A stretch of 64,000 nt of DNA from Effrenium voratum (taxonomy: Eukaryota; Sar; Dinophyceae; Suessiales; Symbiodiniaceae). Of this stretch, positions 18,640 through 32,200 are shown in pieces (position 1 is the first letter of the stretch; each line of letters begins with the position of its first letter). The stretch lies in NCBI GenBank assembly GCA_963377175.1, contig CAUJNA010002768.1, positions 653,501-717,500 on the forward strand, given 5' to 3'. The position numbers and the translations under genes were made by a program. The notes beneath the pieces were generated by a model that had not been told where the DNA came from, did no database searches, and worked only from the letters and a program-made list of their open reading frames with translations.

Positions 18640-21600
18640 TGAAGCATGTAAGCTGAGTCAGTTGCGTTCAAGACGTGTAGCAACAAAAGAGAATGACCTG
18701 CCATCCATGCTTCCGGATGGAGCTCGGCGACATGTTGCCCGAAGGGTGTGCGCACCAAGCCAGATCTGGCAAAGCACAAAGCATGCTATCCCACAAAGTC
18801 TTGGCTTGTGCAAAACACACAAAAACACTTGCAAATACGCATGGGTGTCCACCATTTGAGAGGGCCAAGCGGACGGCAAAGGCTGCATGGGCTAAAACAC
18901 AGAAGGCCAGCAACTATGCAAAGTGCAAAGCGCACATTGTTCTCGAGAAATCAAATTCTGGTACAGCCTCAACAGCAACTCTCTGAGTCAGTTGCGTGCA
19001 AGACATGCAGCAACAAAAGAGAATGACCTGTAATCCATGCTTCCGGATGGAGCTCGGCGACATGTTGGCCGAAGGGTGTGTCCACCAAGCACGCTCTGGC
19101 AAAGCGAAATGCATGCTATCCCACAACGTCTCGGCTTGTGCAAAACACACAAAAACACGCGCAAGTGCCAAGCGCACATCGTTCTCGCATCGGTCTTAAG
19201 CTATCATATTCACCTACAGTCTCAACAGCTGCTCTCTACTCTTGCACCCTGAGCGTTCAAGTCAAATAATGTAAGCTGAGTCAGTTGTTTTCAAGACGTG
19301 TAGCAACAAAAGAGAATGACCTGCCATCCATGCTTCCGGATGAAGCTCGGCGACATGTTGCCCGAAGGGTGTGTGCACCAAGCCAGCTATGGCAAAGCGA
19401 AATGCATGCTATCCCACAACGTCTTGGCTTGTGCAAAACACACAAAAACACGCGCAAGTGCCAAGCGCACATCGTTCTTGCATCGGTCTTAAGCTATCAT
19501 GTTCACCTACAGTCTCAACAGCTGCTCTCTACTCTTGCACCCTGAGCGTTCCAGTGAAAGCATGTACAGTTGCGTTCAAGACATGTAGCAACAAAAGAGA
19601 ATGACCTGCCATCCATGCTTCGGGATGGAGCTCGGCGACATATTGCCCGAAGGGTGTGTGTGCACCAAGCCAGCTCTGGCAAAGCGAACAACATGCTATC
19701 CCACAAAGTCCCGGCTTGTGCAAAACACACAAACACACTCGCAAATACACATAGGTGTCCACCATTTGAGAGGGCTAAGTGTACAGCAAAGGCTCCATGG
19801 GCTAAAACACAGAAGGCCAGCAACTGTGCAAAGTGTTAAGCGCACATCGTTGTCGCATTGTTGTTAAGCTATCAAGTTCACCTACAGTCTCAACAGCTGC
19901 TCTCTACTCTTGCACCCTGAGCGTTCCAGTTGAAGCATTTAAGCTTGTAGCAACAAAAGAGAATGACCTGCCATCCATGCTTCCGGATGGAGCTCGGCGA
20001 CATATTGCCCGAAGGGTGTGTGCACCAAGCCAGCTCTGGCAAAGCGAACAACATGCTATCCCACAAAGTCCCGGCTTGTGCAAAACACAAAAACACACTC
20101 GCAAATACACATAGGTGTCCATCATTTGAGAGGGCTAAGTGTACAGCAAAGGCTCCATGGGCTAAAACACAGAAGGCCAGCAACTGTGCAAAGTGTTAAG
20201 CGCACATCGTTGTCGCATTGTTGTTAAGCTATCAAGTTCACCTACAGTGTCAACAGCTGCTCTCTACTCTTGCACCCTGAGCGTTCCAGTTGAAGCATTT
20301 AAGCTTGTAGCAACAAAAGAGAATGACCTGCCATCCATGCTTCCGGATGGAGCTCGGCGACATGTTGCCCGAAGGGTGTGTGCACCAAGCCAGCTATGGC
20401 AAAGCGAAATGCATGCTATCCCACAACGTCTTGGCTTGTGCAAAACACACAAAAACACGCGAAAGTGCCAAGCGCACATCGTTCTCGCATCGGTCTTAAG
20501 CTATCATGTTCACCTACAGTCTCAACAGCTGCTCTCTACTCTTGCACCCTGAGCGTTCCAGTTGAAGCATGTAAGCTGAGTCAGTTCTTTTCAAGACGTG
20601 TAGCAACAAAAGAGAATGACCTGCCATCCATGCTTCCGGATGGAGCTCGGCGACATGTTGCCCGAAGGGTGTGTGCACCAAGCCAGCTCTGGCAAAGCGA
20701 AAAACATGCTATCCCACAAAGTCTCGGCTTGTGCAAAACACACAAAAAACACTCGCAAATACACATAGGTGTCCACCATTTGAGAGGGCTAAGCGGACGG
20801 CAAAGGCTGCATGACCTAAAACACAGAAGACCAGCAACTGCGCAAAGTGCCAAGCGCACATCGTTCTCACATCGGTCTTAAGCTGTCAAGTTCACGTTCA
20901 GTCTCAACAGCACCCTGAGCGTTCCAGTTGAAGCATGTAAGCTGAGTCAGTTGTTTTCAAGACGTGTAGCAACAAAAGAGAATGACCTGCCATCCATGCT
21001 TCCGGATGGAGCTCGGCGACATGTTGCCCGAAGGGTGTGTGCACCAAGCCAGCTATGGCAAAGCGAAATGCATGCTATCCCACAACGTCTTGGCCTGTGC
21101 AAAACACACAAAAACACGCGAAAGTGCCAAGCGCACATCGTTCTCGCATCGGTCTTAAGCTATCAAGCTCACCTACAGTCTCAACAGCTGCTCCCTACTT
21201 TTGCACCCTGAGCTTTCCAGTTGAAGCATGTAAGCTGAGTCAGTTGTTTTCAAGATGTGTAGCAACAAAAGAGAATGACCTGCCATCCATGCTTCCGGAT
21301 GGAGCTCGGCGACATGTTGCCCGAAGGGTGTGTGCACCAAGCCAGCTCTGGCAAAGCGAAAAACATGCTATCCCACAGAGTCTCGGCTTGTGCAAAACAC
21401 ACAAAAAACACTCGCAAATACACATAGGTGTCCACCATTTGAGAGGGCTAAGCGGACGGCAAAGGCTGCAGAAGACCAGCAACTGCGCAAAGTGCCAAGC
21501 GCACATCGTTCTCACATCGGTCTTAAGCTGTCAAGTTCACGTTCAGTCTCAACAGCACCCTGAGCGTTCCAGTTGAAGCATGTAAGCTGAGTCAGTTGTT

Positions 21601-22860
21601 TTCAAGACGTGTAGCAACAAAAGAGAATGACCTGCCATCCATGCTTCCGGATGGAGCTCGGCGACATATTGCCCGAAGGGTGTGTGCACCAAGCCAGCTC
21701 TGGCAAAGCGAAAAACATGCTATCCCACAAAGTCTCGGCTTGTGCAAAAAAAAAAAAAACTCGCAAATACACATAGGTGTCCACCATTTGAGAGGGCTAA
21801 GCGGACGGCAAAGGCTGCATGACCTAAAACACAGAAGGCCAGCAACTGCACAAAGTGCCAAGCGCACATCGTTCTCACATCGGTCTTAAGCTATCAAGTT
21901 CACCTACAGTCTCAACAGCTGCTCTCTACTCTTGCACCCTGCGCGTTCCAGTTGAAGCATGTAAGCTGAGTCAGTTGTTTTCAAGATGTGTAGCAACAAA
22001 AGAGAATGACCTGCCATCCATGCTTCAAGATAGAGCTCGGCGACATGTTGCCCGAAGGGTGTGTGCACCAAGCCAGCTCTGGCAAAGCGAAAAACATGCT
22101 ATCCCACAAAGTCTCGGCTTGTGCAAAACACACAAAAAACACTCGCAAATACACATGTGTCCACCATTTCAGAGGGCTAAGCGGACGGCACAGGCTGCAT
22201 GGGCTAAAACACAGAAGGCCAGCAACTGCGCAAAGTGCCAAGCGCACATCGTTCTCACATCGGTCTTAAGCTATCAAGCTCACCTACAGTCTCAACAGCT
22301 GCTCCCTACTCTTGCACCCTGAGCTTTCCAGTTGAAGCATGTAAGCTGAGTCAGTTGTTTTCAAGATGTGTAGCAACAAAAGAGAATGACCTGCCATCCA
22401 TGCTTCCGGATGGAGCTCGGCGACATGTTGCCCTAAGGGTGTGTGCACCAAGCCAGCTCTGGCAAAGCGAAAAACATGCTATCCCACAAAGTCTCGGCTT
22501 GTGCAAAACACACAAAAAACACTCGCAAATACACATGTGTCCATTTGAGAGGGCCAAGCGGACGGCAAAGGCTGCATGACCTAAAACACAGAAGACCAGC
22601 AACTGCGCAAAGTGCCAAGCGCACATCGTTCTCACATCGGTCTTAAGCTATCAAGCTCACCTACAGTCTCAACAGCTGCTCCCTACTCTTGCACCCTGAG
22701 CGTTCCAGTTGAAGCATGTAAGCTGAGTCAGTTGTTTTCAAAACGTGTAGCAACAAAAGATAATGACCTGCTATCCATGCTTCCGGATGGAGCTCGGCGA
22801 CATGTTGCCCGAAGGGTGTGTGCACCAAGACAGCTCTGGCAAAGAACACTGAGAGCCTTC
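18640..22860. repeat. 13-copy tandem array with two unit lengths (about 290 and 350-380 bp)
   Basis: The core AGCAACAAAAGAGAATGACC occurs near 18677, 19008, 19302, 19586, 19948, 20308, 20601, 20968, 21261, 21612, 21991, 22368 and 22747. Spacings fall into a short class (284-294) and a long class (331-379). The long class carries an extra module that includes CGCAAATACACATAGGTG and GGCCAGCAAC. The last copy breaks off after CCAGCTCTGG-like sequence near 22840. Many ORFs on both strands come from the repeat. I recognise no rRNA, snRNA or spliced-leader gene in the unit. Confidence 0.9.
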
Positions 22861-23117
22861 ACCAAACTTCACGAAGACTTGACACCAAACACTTTGTGAT
22901 GTTCACACACCCGATTTGGATGGACAAGCCCCAGCCGGGTCCCACGCATCCGGGCCCGAGGCCTGAACTCAATGCAGGTGCCCACTTACAGTGCAGGGGT
23001 TTAAGAAGCAACCAACAACGCAAACTCAAGCTCAGCCTACCCGGTATGTTACAATGGTGAAACACAGGGCTGAGTAGGCATATCACATCATGATATGGGT
23101 GTCGTTTTGAAAGGCTA

Positions 23118-23237
23118 TCATTTTAGAGGCTTAGGGAGTCCCCCATGTCCTGCCATTTGCAGTCGAGGCGCGTGGAGGATGCCCTCCCTCTGCTCGTAAA
23201 TGGGGGGCGCCAGCTCCAAGGGAAGGTCTTCACCGAC
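23118..23237 (-). CDS. probable terminal exon of the alveolin gene
   Basis: After GCAG|GTCGGT, 39 codons to TGA: VGEDLPLELAPPIYEQREG then ILHAPRLQMAGHGGLPKPLK. Phase 0, like the repeat exons. Assignment to this gene rests on order, strand and phase. Confidence 0.5.
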   Translation of the reverse strand, partial: VGEDLPLELAPPIYEQREGILHAPRLQMAGHGGLPKPLK

Positions 23238-26200
23238 CTGCGAGTCTGAAAGCCGTGGCGCCTGCCTTGCGACTCAAACAATGGACCACGTCCACATGGC
23301 TGTGGCTCAAGAAACCGGTACCAAATTGAACCCTGGTAAGTGGAAACATGGACCAACACCTAACCCCTGTTTCATTTTGAGCCACACCCACATGAGACAC
23401 TTTACGCAAAATGACGACTGGAAAACAAAGATTCCCCAAATGACAAAGTGACTCGGCTTCGTGGAAGCCACTCAAGGTAAGGTGCTGTGATCTGAATGGC
23501 CTCACCAAAGGAGGGCTTGCTCTGAAGGACCTGCTCGTGTGGCTGACCTCGCACTTCGTTTTGCCTTCGGGATTAAAATGGTTGACGCTATTTGCAGCTC
23601 TTGTTTCGTTAGTGACCCGCACCCAGGCTTTGATTTTGGCGGCCTAAGGAGGAAGGGAAATCCATGTAGTGGTACCCTTCAAGCCGAAAAGCAAAGACGG
23701 TGGGCTCCTCAAGACATGAACTTTCCGGACTTTCAGGACGGGAGAAGCTCTCAGAAATAAAAACTGAGAACCTCAGCTCTGTTTTTGCATCTTTTTTTCT
23801 TTTTGCACCACCAATAATGATACATTTGCCGTACCGGATTGACCCTCGCTGCACAAAGGGGCTCAGCCTCGCCCACTTGAAATCCAATGGGTGACCATGC
23901 TTCCGGTGCATCCTTAAAGGGTTGAAGATGGTGCAAGGACTGACTGGAAACAAAGCAAAAATCAGCCGGATCTGTGTAAAGGCTTTTGGTCAAAGCTTGG
24001 AGCCCTGCCAAGAAGTGAAGTCAAGGGGCCATCCTTTTTGTTCAAGGATTCCGGAATGAAGAGTTTCTTGCGAGAAAACAACCTCAGATGTAGGCGCTAC
24101 GAATGGTCTATTGATGGTCTAAGCCCCGAGTACCTGCTTCATGGCTCAACTGCACCCACCTGGAAGAGTAAACTCGTCAAAACAACTTAGCGGCTAAACA
24201 GCGGCAGATGTCTTCCACAGCCATGGAGGGGCCAAACCTTACAGCCGGTTTCGGCGGCTTCACTTGTCTTGTTTGGTCAGTTCTCTTTTGGTGTAGGGTT
24301 CTCAGTTTACAAAAATGAAACACCCAGCATCTCCGACACACTCAACGCGGTAGCAGAATCCAAGCCAACTCTAAGTCCATGCATCGACCGACACTTGTAT
24401 CATGCCTTGATGACTCCCCTGAGCTTTCTCAATAGGTAGGATGAATGCTCTGCACCGCATGCCCGCGGAAGCAATAGCGGAGATTTCCTGGATGGCTACC
24501 AGAGTCCTACTTTTGTTTCGAGAAGGTCTCCTTCACACCTGCAGCTGGGAGCCTTTTCGAAGCCCAACACGTGAAACTTCTACAATGTTGCCCCCCCCCC
24601 GCACACACAAAAAAGGAAAGGAACAATGACTCAAACATTCCCTCAAGTTCGTGTCAATTCCTCTTCTCCAATTGTTCCATGGTTCAGCCAGATCAAATTT
24701 CATTCCGCCTCCTCCACTGTGGCATATTCCCGGGGCGCCTGGGCAGTGGAACACATGCGGCTACCCAGGAATCAAGGGTTTTGTACTGCGCATTCATTTG
24801 CTTTGGTGCCTTTTGACCCAACGCTTCAGTGGTTTGACCTCCAACCGTCTTGCAAATTATGACCAATCCAAATAAGAAATCCCAGGAACCTCCATGGGTT
24901 GCATTTTTCTTCCATGGACGAAGTTTCACGCGAACTCTCAAACATAGGGCTGCAGGGCTTGTGCTCTGACGAAAAAGCCCGCCATGAGTACGGCTCGTGG
25001 CGCCAGGCTCCGAACGGAAAAAGCTGGTGGGACGCTTCCTTCAGCGACCTCTCATTCAGGCAACCAATGCCTCAGGACTTGAAGCGGTTGAGGCCATTTC
25101 AACCGGGCAGCACAAGGAAGATCAATGCTGGCCATGCTGGGCCAGTGATTGGGCTCTTTGAAACTAATGGTAACGGTACCACGAGGAGTGGAATGCGCTT
25201 GTTCCAACGCTTTGTCTAACGTCAACCAGCAATGAGCCACATTTGAGGTCTGTTGACCCCTCATACAGTTGAGTTCCAACCCCAAATCTCATCCCACGTG
25301 TGGGTATCTTGGGAGGGGGGGAGTCCTGCCAAACGTCATTTGCCAAAGGTCAAGGTCCCCAAACAAAGGTGCAATCTCCACTAAGTACTCAGTCTGTTAG
25401 GTGACCACTGAAAAAGGGGAACCCTTGGCGTCTTCAGTCGGAATCAAGCATCCTGACAAATCAGTCAAACTGCCCCTGAGAATGGCAGTCTCCCCCCTTG
25501 GCCTGCCGTCTCTCTGCCGGCATCGGAATGTACTCCTGGCGGACAGGGCCCAACCAGACCCATTTGCAAGTACAATATCAGAGCTTTGGGGGATTCAATC
25601 CTTAAACCTTTGAGCTTTCTCGATTTTTCAAGCCTTCAATCTGGCCGTGTAGCTGTCTGTGGTCAGTGGATTCCTCGTATGCCTGCGATATTCAGCGTCG
25701 GTCGCAATGGCGCAGGTGTTTGGAGTCGTGCCCTGGGCACAGCCAATATTCATTTACACTGGCATGCAACACATGCGTTGTGGCATCCCCTCAAACAAAG
25801 AATAGCAGGGAACATAAGCTCTTGACTCTATCATGGGAGCCGCTCATTAGCTTTGTTTGCACTCTGGCTGGAGCTCTCATAAGGCCTCGCACGGCCAAAG
25901 CCAAGGGCAACTGCCATCAAATGCATTTGCCTAAGGGCCGATATTCGTGGCTGGCCAAGGCTGGAGTATCCCACCCAGTCTCCCCGTAGGTCACACCATC
26001 GCGAAGAAAAGGTCGGTCTTCCAATATCCACAAATTCCAAATTGGAGCCCCTCTCAATTCAACAGGACTTTAACCGTCTTTGGCCCCAAGCCTTCATAGG
26101 TGGGACCGTTTTCGGCAAGTCTATCGAGTCTGTCATCGACTCTGTTGCTCTCCCTCGCTCCCTCCCTCCTCTCCCCTATCATCCCTATTATCCCTATCAT

Positions 26201-29200
26201 CTCTATTGTCTCTATTGTCCCTTTACTCCTATCTCCTCCCTCCCTCCCTCCCTCCCTCCCTCCCTCCCACCTTCCCTCCCTCCACAGGAGGTCGGTGGAC
26301 TTTCCAACGCCCAGCGAGCCCTACGACTTTCCGCCACACGCCGGGTGCGCGTGCAGCTCTCGCCCGTGCAGAGACTCCACCTGCGGCACCCTGGGCGATG
26401 CGTGCCGGGCACCCGCCTGCCTCCATTTCCAGTCTCGAATTGGGTCACAAACATCTGCCTACCTCTGCACCTTTTCCTTTTCTAGACCTAAATTGGACTG
26501 GGGTGCGTAACACACTTGGTGATGATTATAGGAGTAGACTATTAGTCATTTATATTGCTTAGAGGGGCCAAGAGTTGGCTAAGTGGTAGCTCCCCTGCCA
26601 GAAACCCTAAACTGGGCTTTCCAAGCTCCAACCACTTAGCAAGCTTCCGGAGCATCCAAGTAAAGCAAAATCGCAAATCTGCCGACGCAAATCCTAAGCA
26701 GCGCGTAGGTTGTCAGGGTTCGCTTGAGTTCTTGAACATACTAGGCAACAAGGATTACCTCAGTGGGGGTGCGGGGGTTAGCAGGAGTTCCTCAGGCTCG
26801 GTTCTGTTCATCCCACTGCCGGTTGGTCTGTTTTGTTGCTCAAGATAGGGAACCCCGAAAGGTCTGAATGGTCTGATTTAAAGTCGTGAAAAGGGGGCGT
26901 CCTCAGTTTGGAAAGCCCCCACATTGTGCTGTGTTTCAACCTGGTGCCGGCACACCCGGAGTTATCCATGTGGCATCGCAGCATCAGGGTTTACTTTTGT
27001 GCGACTGCAAGTGCTTGGCTTTCGGCCCTGCACGACGGAATGCTCGATTGAAACGATTTCGTTCTTTCCTGCAGCCAGTGTGGGTTTTCAACCGATTTGC
27101 TCCACATCCCCATCCACAACATCATAGCCTGCTGGGCCACTGTATGGGGCATGGAATTAGCTGGAGCCTGTTCGGGATGTGGTCATGTATTCTTGAGCAT
27201 ATGGGACATGCAGTGTTCCGTTCGCATGCTTGAGACATGGTTTGCATACAGTAAACCTCCGTGGCTTCTGTCACTTTGGAGCGAACGATGATTTTGCATC
27301 CCGGACCTCTGCCCAGATTGTTAGAACCAAACTGCCCGTGAATATGTGTGCGTCCAGAGTTTAGCATGGACATGAGGATGAGGGACCTCAAATGAGGGCG
27401 TGTTGATTGCCAAGCTATTCTTGTAGATCGGGATGTATAGTCATGGTTTCCTTAGCAACGGTCCTGATGATCCCGAAAACCATACCTCAAGGAGTGATGA
27501 CCATCCCTGCTAACCACAATTGCAAAAACTCTTTCGATCATGATTTCCCCCAGCTGTGCTCCAAAAAGAGAGCACTTCCCATAGTCAGCTCTTTGTTGAT
27601 GCTAATTTCCTTCACTATCCGCACATTTTGAAACCGCGACCGATTCCAAGCTGCCCATCTAGTTCGAATTAGGGGCATCGTTGGTTGATTTGTACCTAAG
27701 CAACCAGGGCGTCTTTTTTTTTGAGACTCGCTGCACGTAGACCTCTTGGACCCAACAATACCACTGAGCAAACTTAGCACGCAGGGCAACCTCAAACCCG
27801 CCCAAACATTGCTTGATTTCATCCAAATGGTATAAATGTATATATCTTTCTGTTCAAAGCTTTCCTTTCCCAAACATCCTAGCATACCCCTGTCCAACGT
27901 CAGGAGGTTCCCTCATTCCCTGCACTGCAGATCCGACCTAACAAAGGCACCCGAAAGCCACAAGCCCAAACAACTGGCGCAGAGTTTAGAGGGGTGCTGC
28001 CCTCGTCTGTAATCAACCATCCGACCGTTCTCGAAACTGGCATGTGAGGTACTGGGTGTACAATTCACAGGGGATTTTAGTTGAGATGAAAACCACCTAA
28101 GCGGTTGGTGGACATGAATCCTCACCTAGATCTTGTCCAGCAAATGGCCCCCCAATAAAAATTCAAACCACCATATATGGTGTTTTGCTGTGCCAGGTGT
28201 AGCGTTTTTCGGTTGACCGGGGTTGTGAATCACTCAACCGGTTCGCCAACGGTGACCTCAAGCTGGCCAATCAGATCTTGAGGCCGTTGAAAGCGCTGGT
28301 GGCATCTCCAAGAGTTGCAACCGGCACCCTTGAGTGAGATATGATGAACGTGAAAGGTATTGACACTCAAATGGGGGTGAAACCACTAGTTGTTGGAGGG
28401 TCCCCTGTTTTGACACATTCCGATAAAGAGATCCTATATTTCCTGTTAGGGTTTAGCTCTCTTCTCTCAAGGCCCAATGCCGTGTACCCTTGGCGTGGTT
28501 GGCTTCGCACACAATGGTTCCTTGCTGTCATGGACAGAACAGCCACAACGCTAAAGGCAACAACCACACAACAGCGAAGCTTGTAGGACTTCTCCTACCC
28601 AACTGATTGACGAATCCAAGCCATTGACGTTAATCACTTTCGAGGTGGCTCATCCAAGCACTGCTCACGTGTCCACCGCATTCGTTGGACGGGTCCTCAA
28701 GTTGTTTGCGAGTTTGGCATAGAGGCAAGCTGCACTTCAGGGGCTTGCTGTTGTTCTCCCAGTTGGCTGTGGCTCAAATGTACCAAACTGGCACCTTGGC
28801 AAATGGAAACAAGGACTAACACCTGCGTAACCCTAGGGGACCCTAGCTCCTTCATCTTGAGCCACACCCAGTTCGTCAGAATTGGACAACTGCACTCACC
28901 CCTTGCCCTGGCGCCCCGGCTCCACGACCTTCTCCACGATCTGGACTTGGGGAACCTGCGGGGAGATCTGCTGCCTGTGCGATATGTCTAAAGGTACCCT
29001 TTGAAAGGTGGGGGGGGTCTCCCTATTTTGACACATGCTGTTGACTGATAGGGGATGGTTTGACGCATACCCTGGGAAAACCGGGAGAGATTCCAACCCG
29101 GTTGCTCCCTTCTAGCATGTCTTTTAGCGCTCCAAACGTGCACGGCCCCATGTTGCAACAGCCCAACATGACGGCTCAGCTGCTCTTGCGCCTGGCTTGA

Positions 29201-32200
29201 GGGCCCCAGGTCACAACAGCCCCAGATCCGACAGTTGCTGGCTGCCGTCTCCGCCAAAGTGTTGGTGACCCCAGGTTACAACAGCTCCAGATTTCAGAAT
29301 GGCAGCAAAAGCACGGTCAGTTGACTGTATGTGCTGAACATTCCTTAGCTGCTCTTGCACCTGGCTGCTGTCTCCGCCAGAGACTGCCCAACCCCAGGTC
29401 GCAACAGCCCCAGATTCAAGAATGGCAGCAAAAGCACCGGCAGCTGCTTGGACGTGCTGGACGTTCCTCAGTTGCTCTTGCACCTTGCTGCTGTCGCCAC
29501 CAAATTCTGGATAACCCCAGGTCACAACAGCCCCAGATTTGAGAACGGCAGCAAAAGCACTGGAAGTTGCTTGGATGATCTGAACATTCCTCAGCTGCTC
29601 TTGCACCTGGCTGCTGTCTCCGCCATATTGTAAATCACCCCAGGTCACAACAGCCCCAGATTCCAGAACGGCAGCAAAAGCACCGCCGACAAGCAAAGCA
29701 CCACCGACAGTTGCCTGTATGTGCCGGACTTTCCTCAGCAGCTCTTGCACCTTGCGGCTGTCGCCACCAAATTCTGGATAACCCCAGGTCACAACAGCCC
29801 CAGATTCAAGAATGGCAGCAAAAGCACCGGCAGTTGCTTGTATGTGCCGGACGTTTCTTAGCTGCTCTTGCACCAGGCTGCTGTCTCCGCCAAATTCTGG
29901 ATCACCCCAGGTCACAACAGCCCCAGATTCAAGAATAGCAGCAAAAGCACGGGCAGTTGCTTGTATGTGTTGGACGTTCCTCAGCTGCTCTTGTACCTGG
30001 CTGCTGTCTCCGCCGTATGCTGGATTACCCCATGTCACAACAGCCCCAGATTCCAGAACGGCAGCAAAAGCACCCTCGCTGCTTGCTTGGATGTGCTGGA
30101 CGTTCCTGAGCTGCTCTTGCACCCGGCTGCTGTTTCCGCCAAATAGTGGATGACCCCAGGTCACAACAGCCCCAGATTCAAGAATGGCAGCAAAAGCACT
30201 GTCAGTTGCTTGGATGCGCTGGACGTTCCTCAGTTTCTCTTGCACCGGGCTGCTGTCTCCGCCAGAGTGTGCCCGACCCCAGGTCACAACAGCCCCAGAT
30301 TCAAGAATGGCAGCAAAAGCGCTGGAAGTTGCTTGGATGTGCTGGACGTTCCTCAGATGCTCTTGCACCTGGCTGTTGTTTCCGCCAAATTGTCGATCAC
30401 CCCAAGTTACAAACTCGCCCCCGTGGTCATGCCAGGAAAACGCCTGGCTAGTGGCAGCCAGTTCGCCAAGCTGCACAACTGCAGTCACCACGTCCCCATC
30501 TCGCAGCGCAGCCTCACTCAGCGTGGCCTTCAAATCAAGCTGCCGGCCTTTTGCAGTAAGCTTCAAGCGGCGCTGGAAATGCTGCTGCGCTACAGCCTTC
30601 AGCTCGCTGATGGGCCTCTCCCGAGAGACTTCGAAAGAGCAACCATGTCCACTGGGCAAGCGAACATCTACTTTCATGGCGCAAGGTTGCCGAATACGAA
30701 CAAAGAACACAAACACACGGTTTTGTCCAGAGCACTGGACCCTGGCAGTGCGCTTTTTGAGCCTTGTTTGAGGCTTCCAGTCTTCCCATTGGGTCAAGCT
30801 GGCTAGTTGCCAAATTGCAACCAATGCAGGGGAAACATCTTGACAAACCCAGGCAACTCCAAAATAGAATAGCAAAAGCAAAAACAACGAGAACACACCA
30901 AAAAAACAATGAGCGGCAAACAACACTTGGGACAACAAGGAAAAACACCTTGAGAAAACATTCGGCACACCTAAAAACAACATGGACAAGAGCTCATATT
31001 GAAATGCTGTTTATTATTCGGTTTTGGCGGTTTTCTTGAGCATTGTTTTGCTTGGTTGGTGTTCTCGAGTTGTTTTGGTTTTGCTGGATGGCTCGAGGTG
31101 TTTCTTGCGCTTCTTCTTCTTCTTTCTTTGGTGGGCCTTCTGCTTTTCTTGTTGTGCGTGACCTGTGCAATTGCACTTCCCTCATGAGCAGCGCAGCCAT
31201 TGATTTCTCATGTCATGAATCCAAGCTTGCACGATTGGAAGAAAGGCGGCAGTCGGCTTGCTGGTGCAAGCATAACACAACATAGCGGCTAGAGTCTATT
31301 CAAGTTCTACGTAACTAAACTATAACTCAAGTCCACCTTGAAAAAGCCTATGCATTTAACATCAACTTCAAAATAAGGCCTCTGACTAATTTAATAGAAG
31401 AAACAACTAACTTGCCTTCCTCATTTGATTGGTTCAATTTAAATTCCTACTTGAATTCCAATTCCAATCCTACTTGGAAAGGAACTCCTATTTCACATTA
31501 AATCAAACAACAACTCAAATAAACCTAGTGTTGGTTAGAAGAAACAGCCATCTTGTCTTTCCTTACTAAATCATACTTAAATTCTAGCTAGGTTCTAATT
31601 GAACTCCTACGTGGACAAGAGTTCCAGTTCAAACTTTGTTCACCTTGAATATCTTCTGTTTCGAGGGCCAAGCAAACTAGAAGAAACAGCAAATTTGTGT
31701 TTCCTTGCTAGATTTGTTGAAGGACCCACTGCTTCTTGGAAGGTGAGCTTTTCATCCTCCAAACACCTGCAGCTGCGGGCTTTGCCAGCGAATCACTGAT
31801 ATCGATCTCCGGCTTCCGCTCAAGAACTTCCGTCACAACGTGACAGTTGGGGAGGGTTCGAAGACCCATGACGTTGTGCCCTAAGATTTGGACCCTTGCA
31901 AATGATCAGGGCGTCCCTAAAAAAAAACACACGATGCCCCCCACAAAACGCAAAGAGACCCAAGGACTGCGGTAGCGCGCTTGTTTGTTGATGTTGAGGC
32001 TTGATATCTTGAGCACGTTGCACGTACACTTTGCTGATGAATGATTGTAACTGAGTTCTGAAGTTCTGCATCACTCAGTGAGGTCCTCTTTTAGGGGTTG
32101 TTGCAACATGTTGCTAATTGCCGCTGCTCATTCAAGCCAGAGAAGCTGTAATTCTCTTCGCAGGATTCTGCGCTCCTCTCGGATAGTCGCTGTAAGGGCT

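Noticed and set aside
13206..22860. Regular repeats considered as CRISPR arrays
   Set aside because: Units are whole tandem copies without unique spacers, and the DNA is eukaryotic.
18662..22899. Many 60-180 codon ORFs on both strands
   Set aside because: They come from the tandem array; frames shift between unit lengths, and no known motif is present.
23359..23400. VLVHVSTYQ island after AG|G, alveolin-like
   Set aside because: It belongs to the short inverted-repeat element; the second copy of that element has the same AG|GTGTT, so the likeness is incidental.
24860..24895. VPGISYLDW island after GGAG|GTTCCT
   Set aside because: Matches VP.I.Y.D loosely and is in the right direction, but it is short and no clear donor is seen.
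25000..25048. Open stretch VAEGSVPPAFSVRSLAP after AG|G
   Set aside because: Could be a late alveolin exon, but no donor or family evidence; mentioned only in the gene entry.
29321..30806. Several plus-strand ORFs with LLHLAAVSA-type repeats
   Set aside because: Antisense of the RCC1-like gene at 29211-30677.
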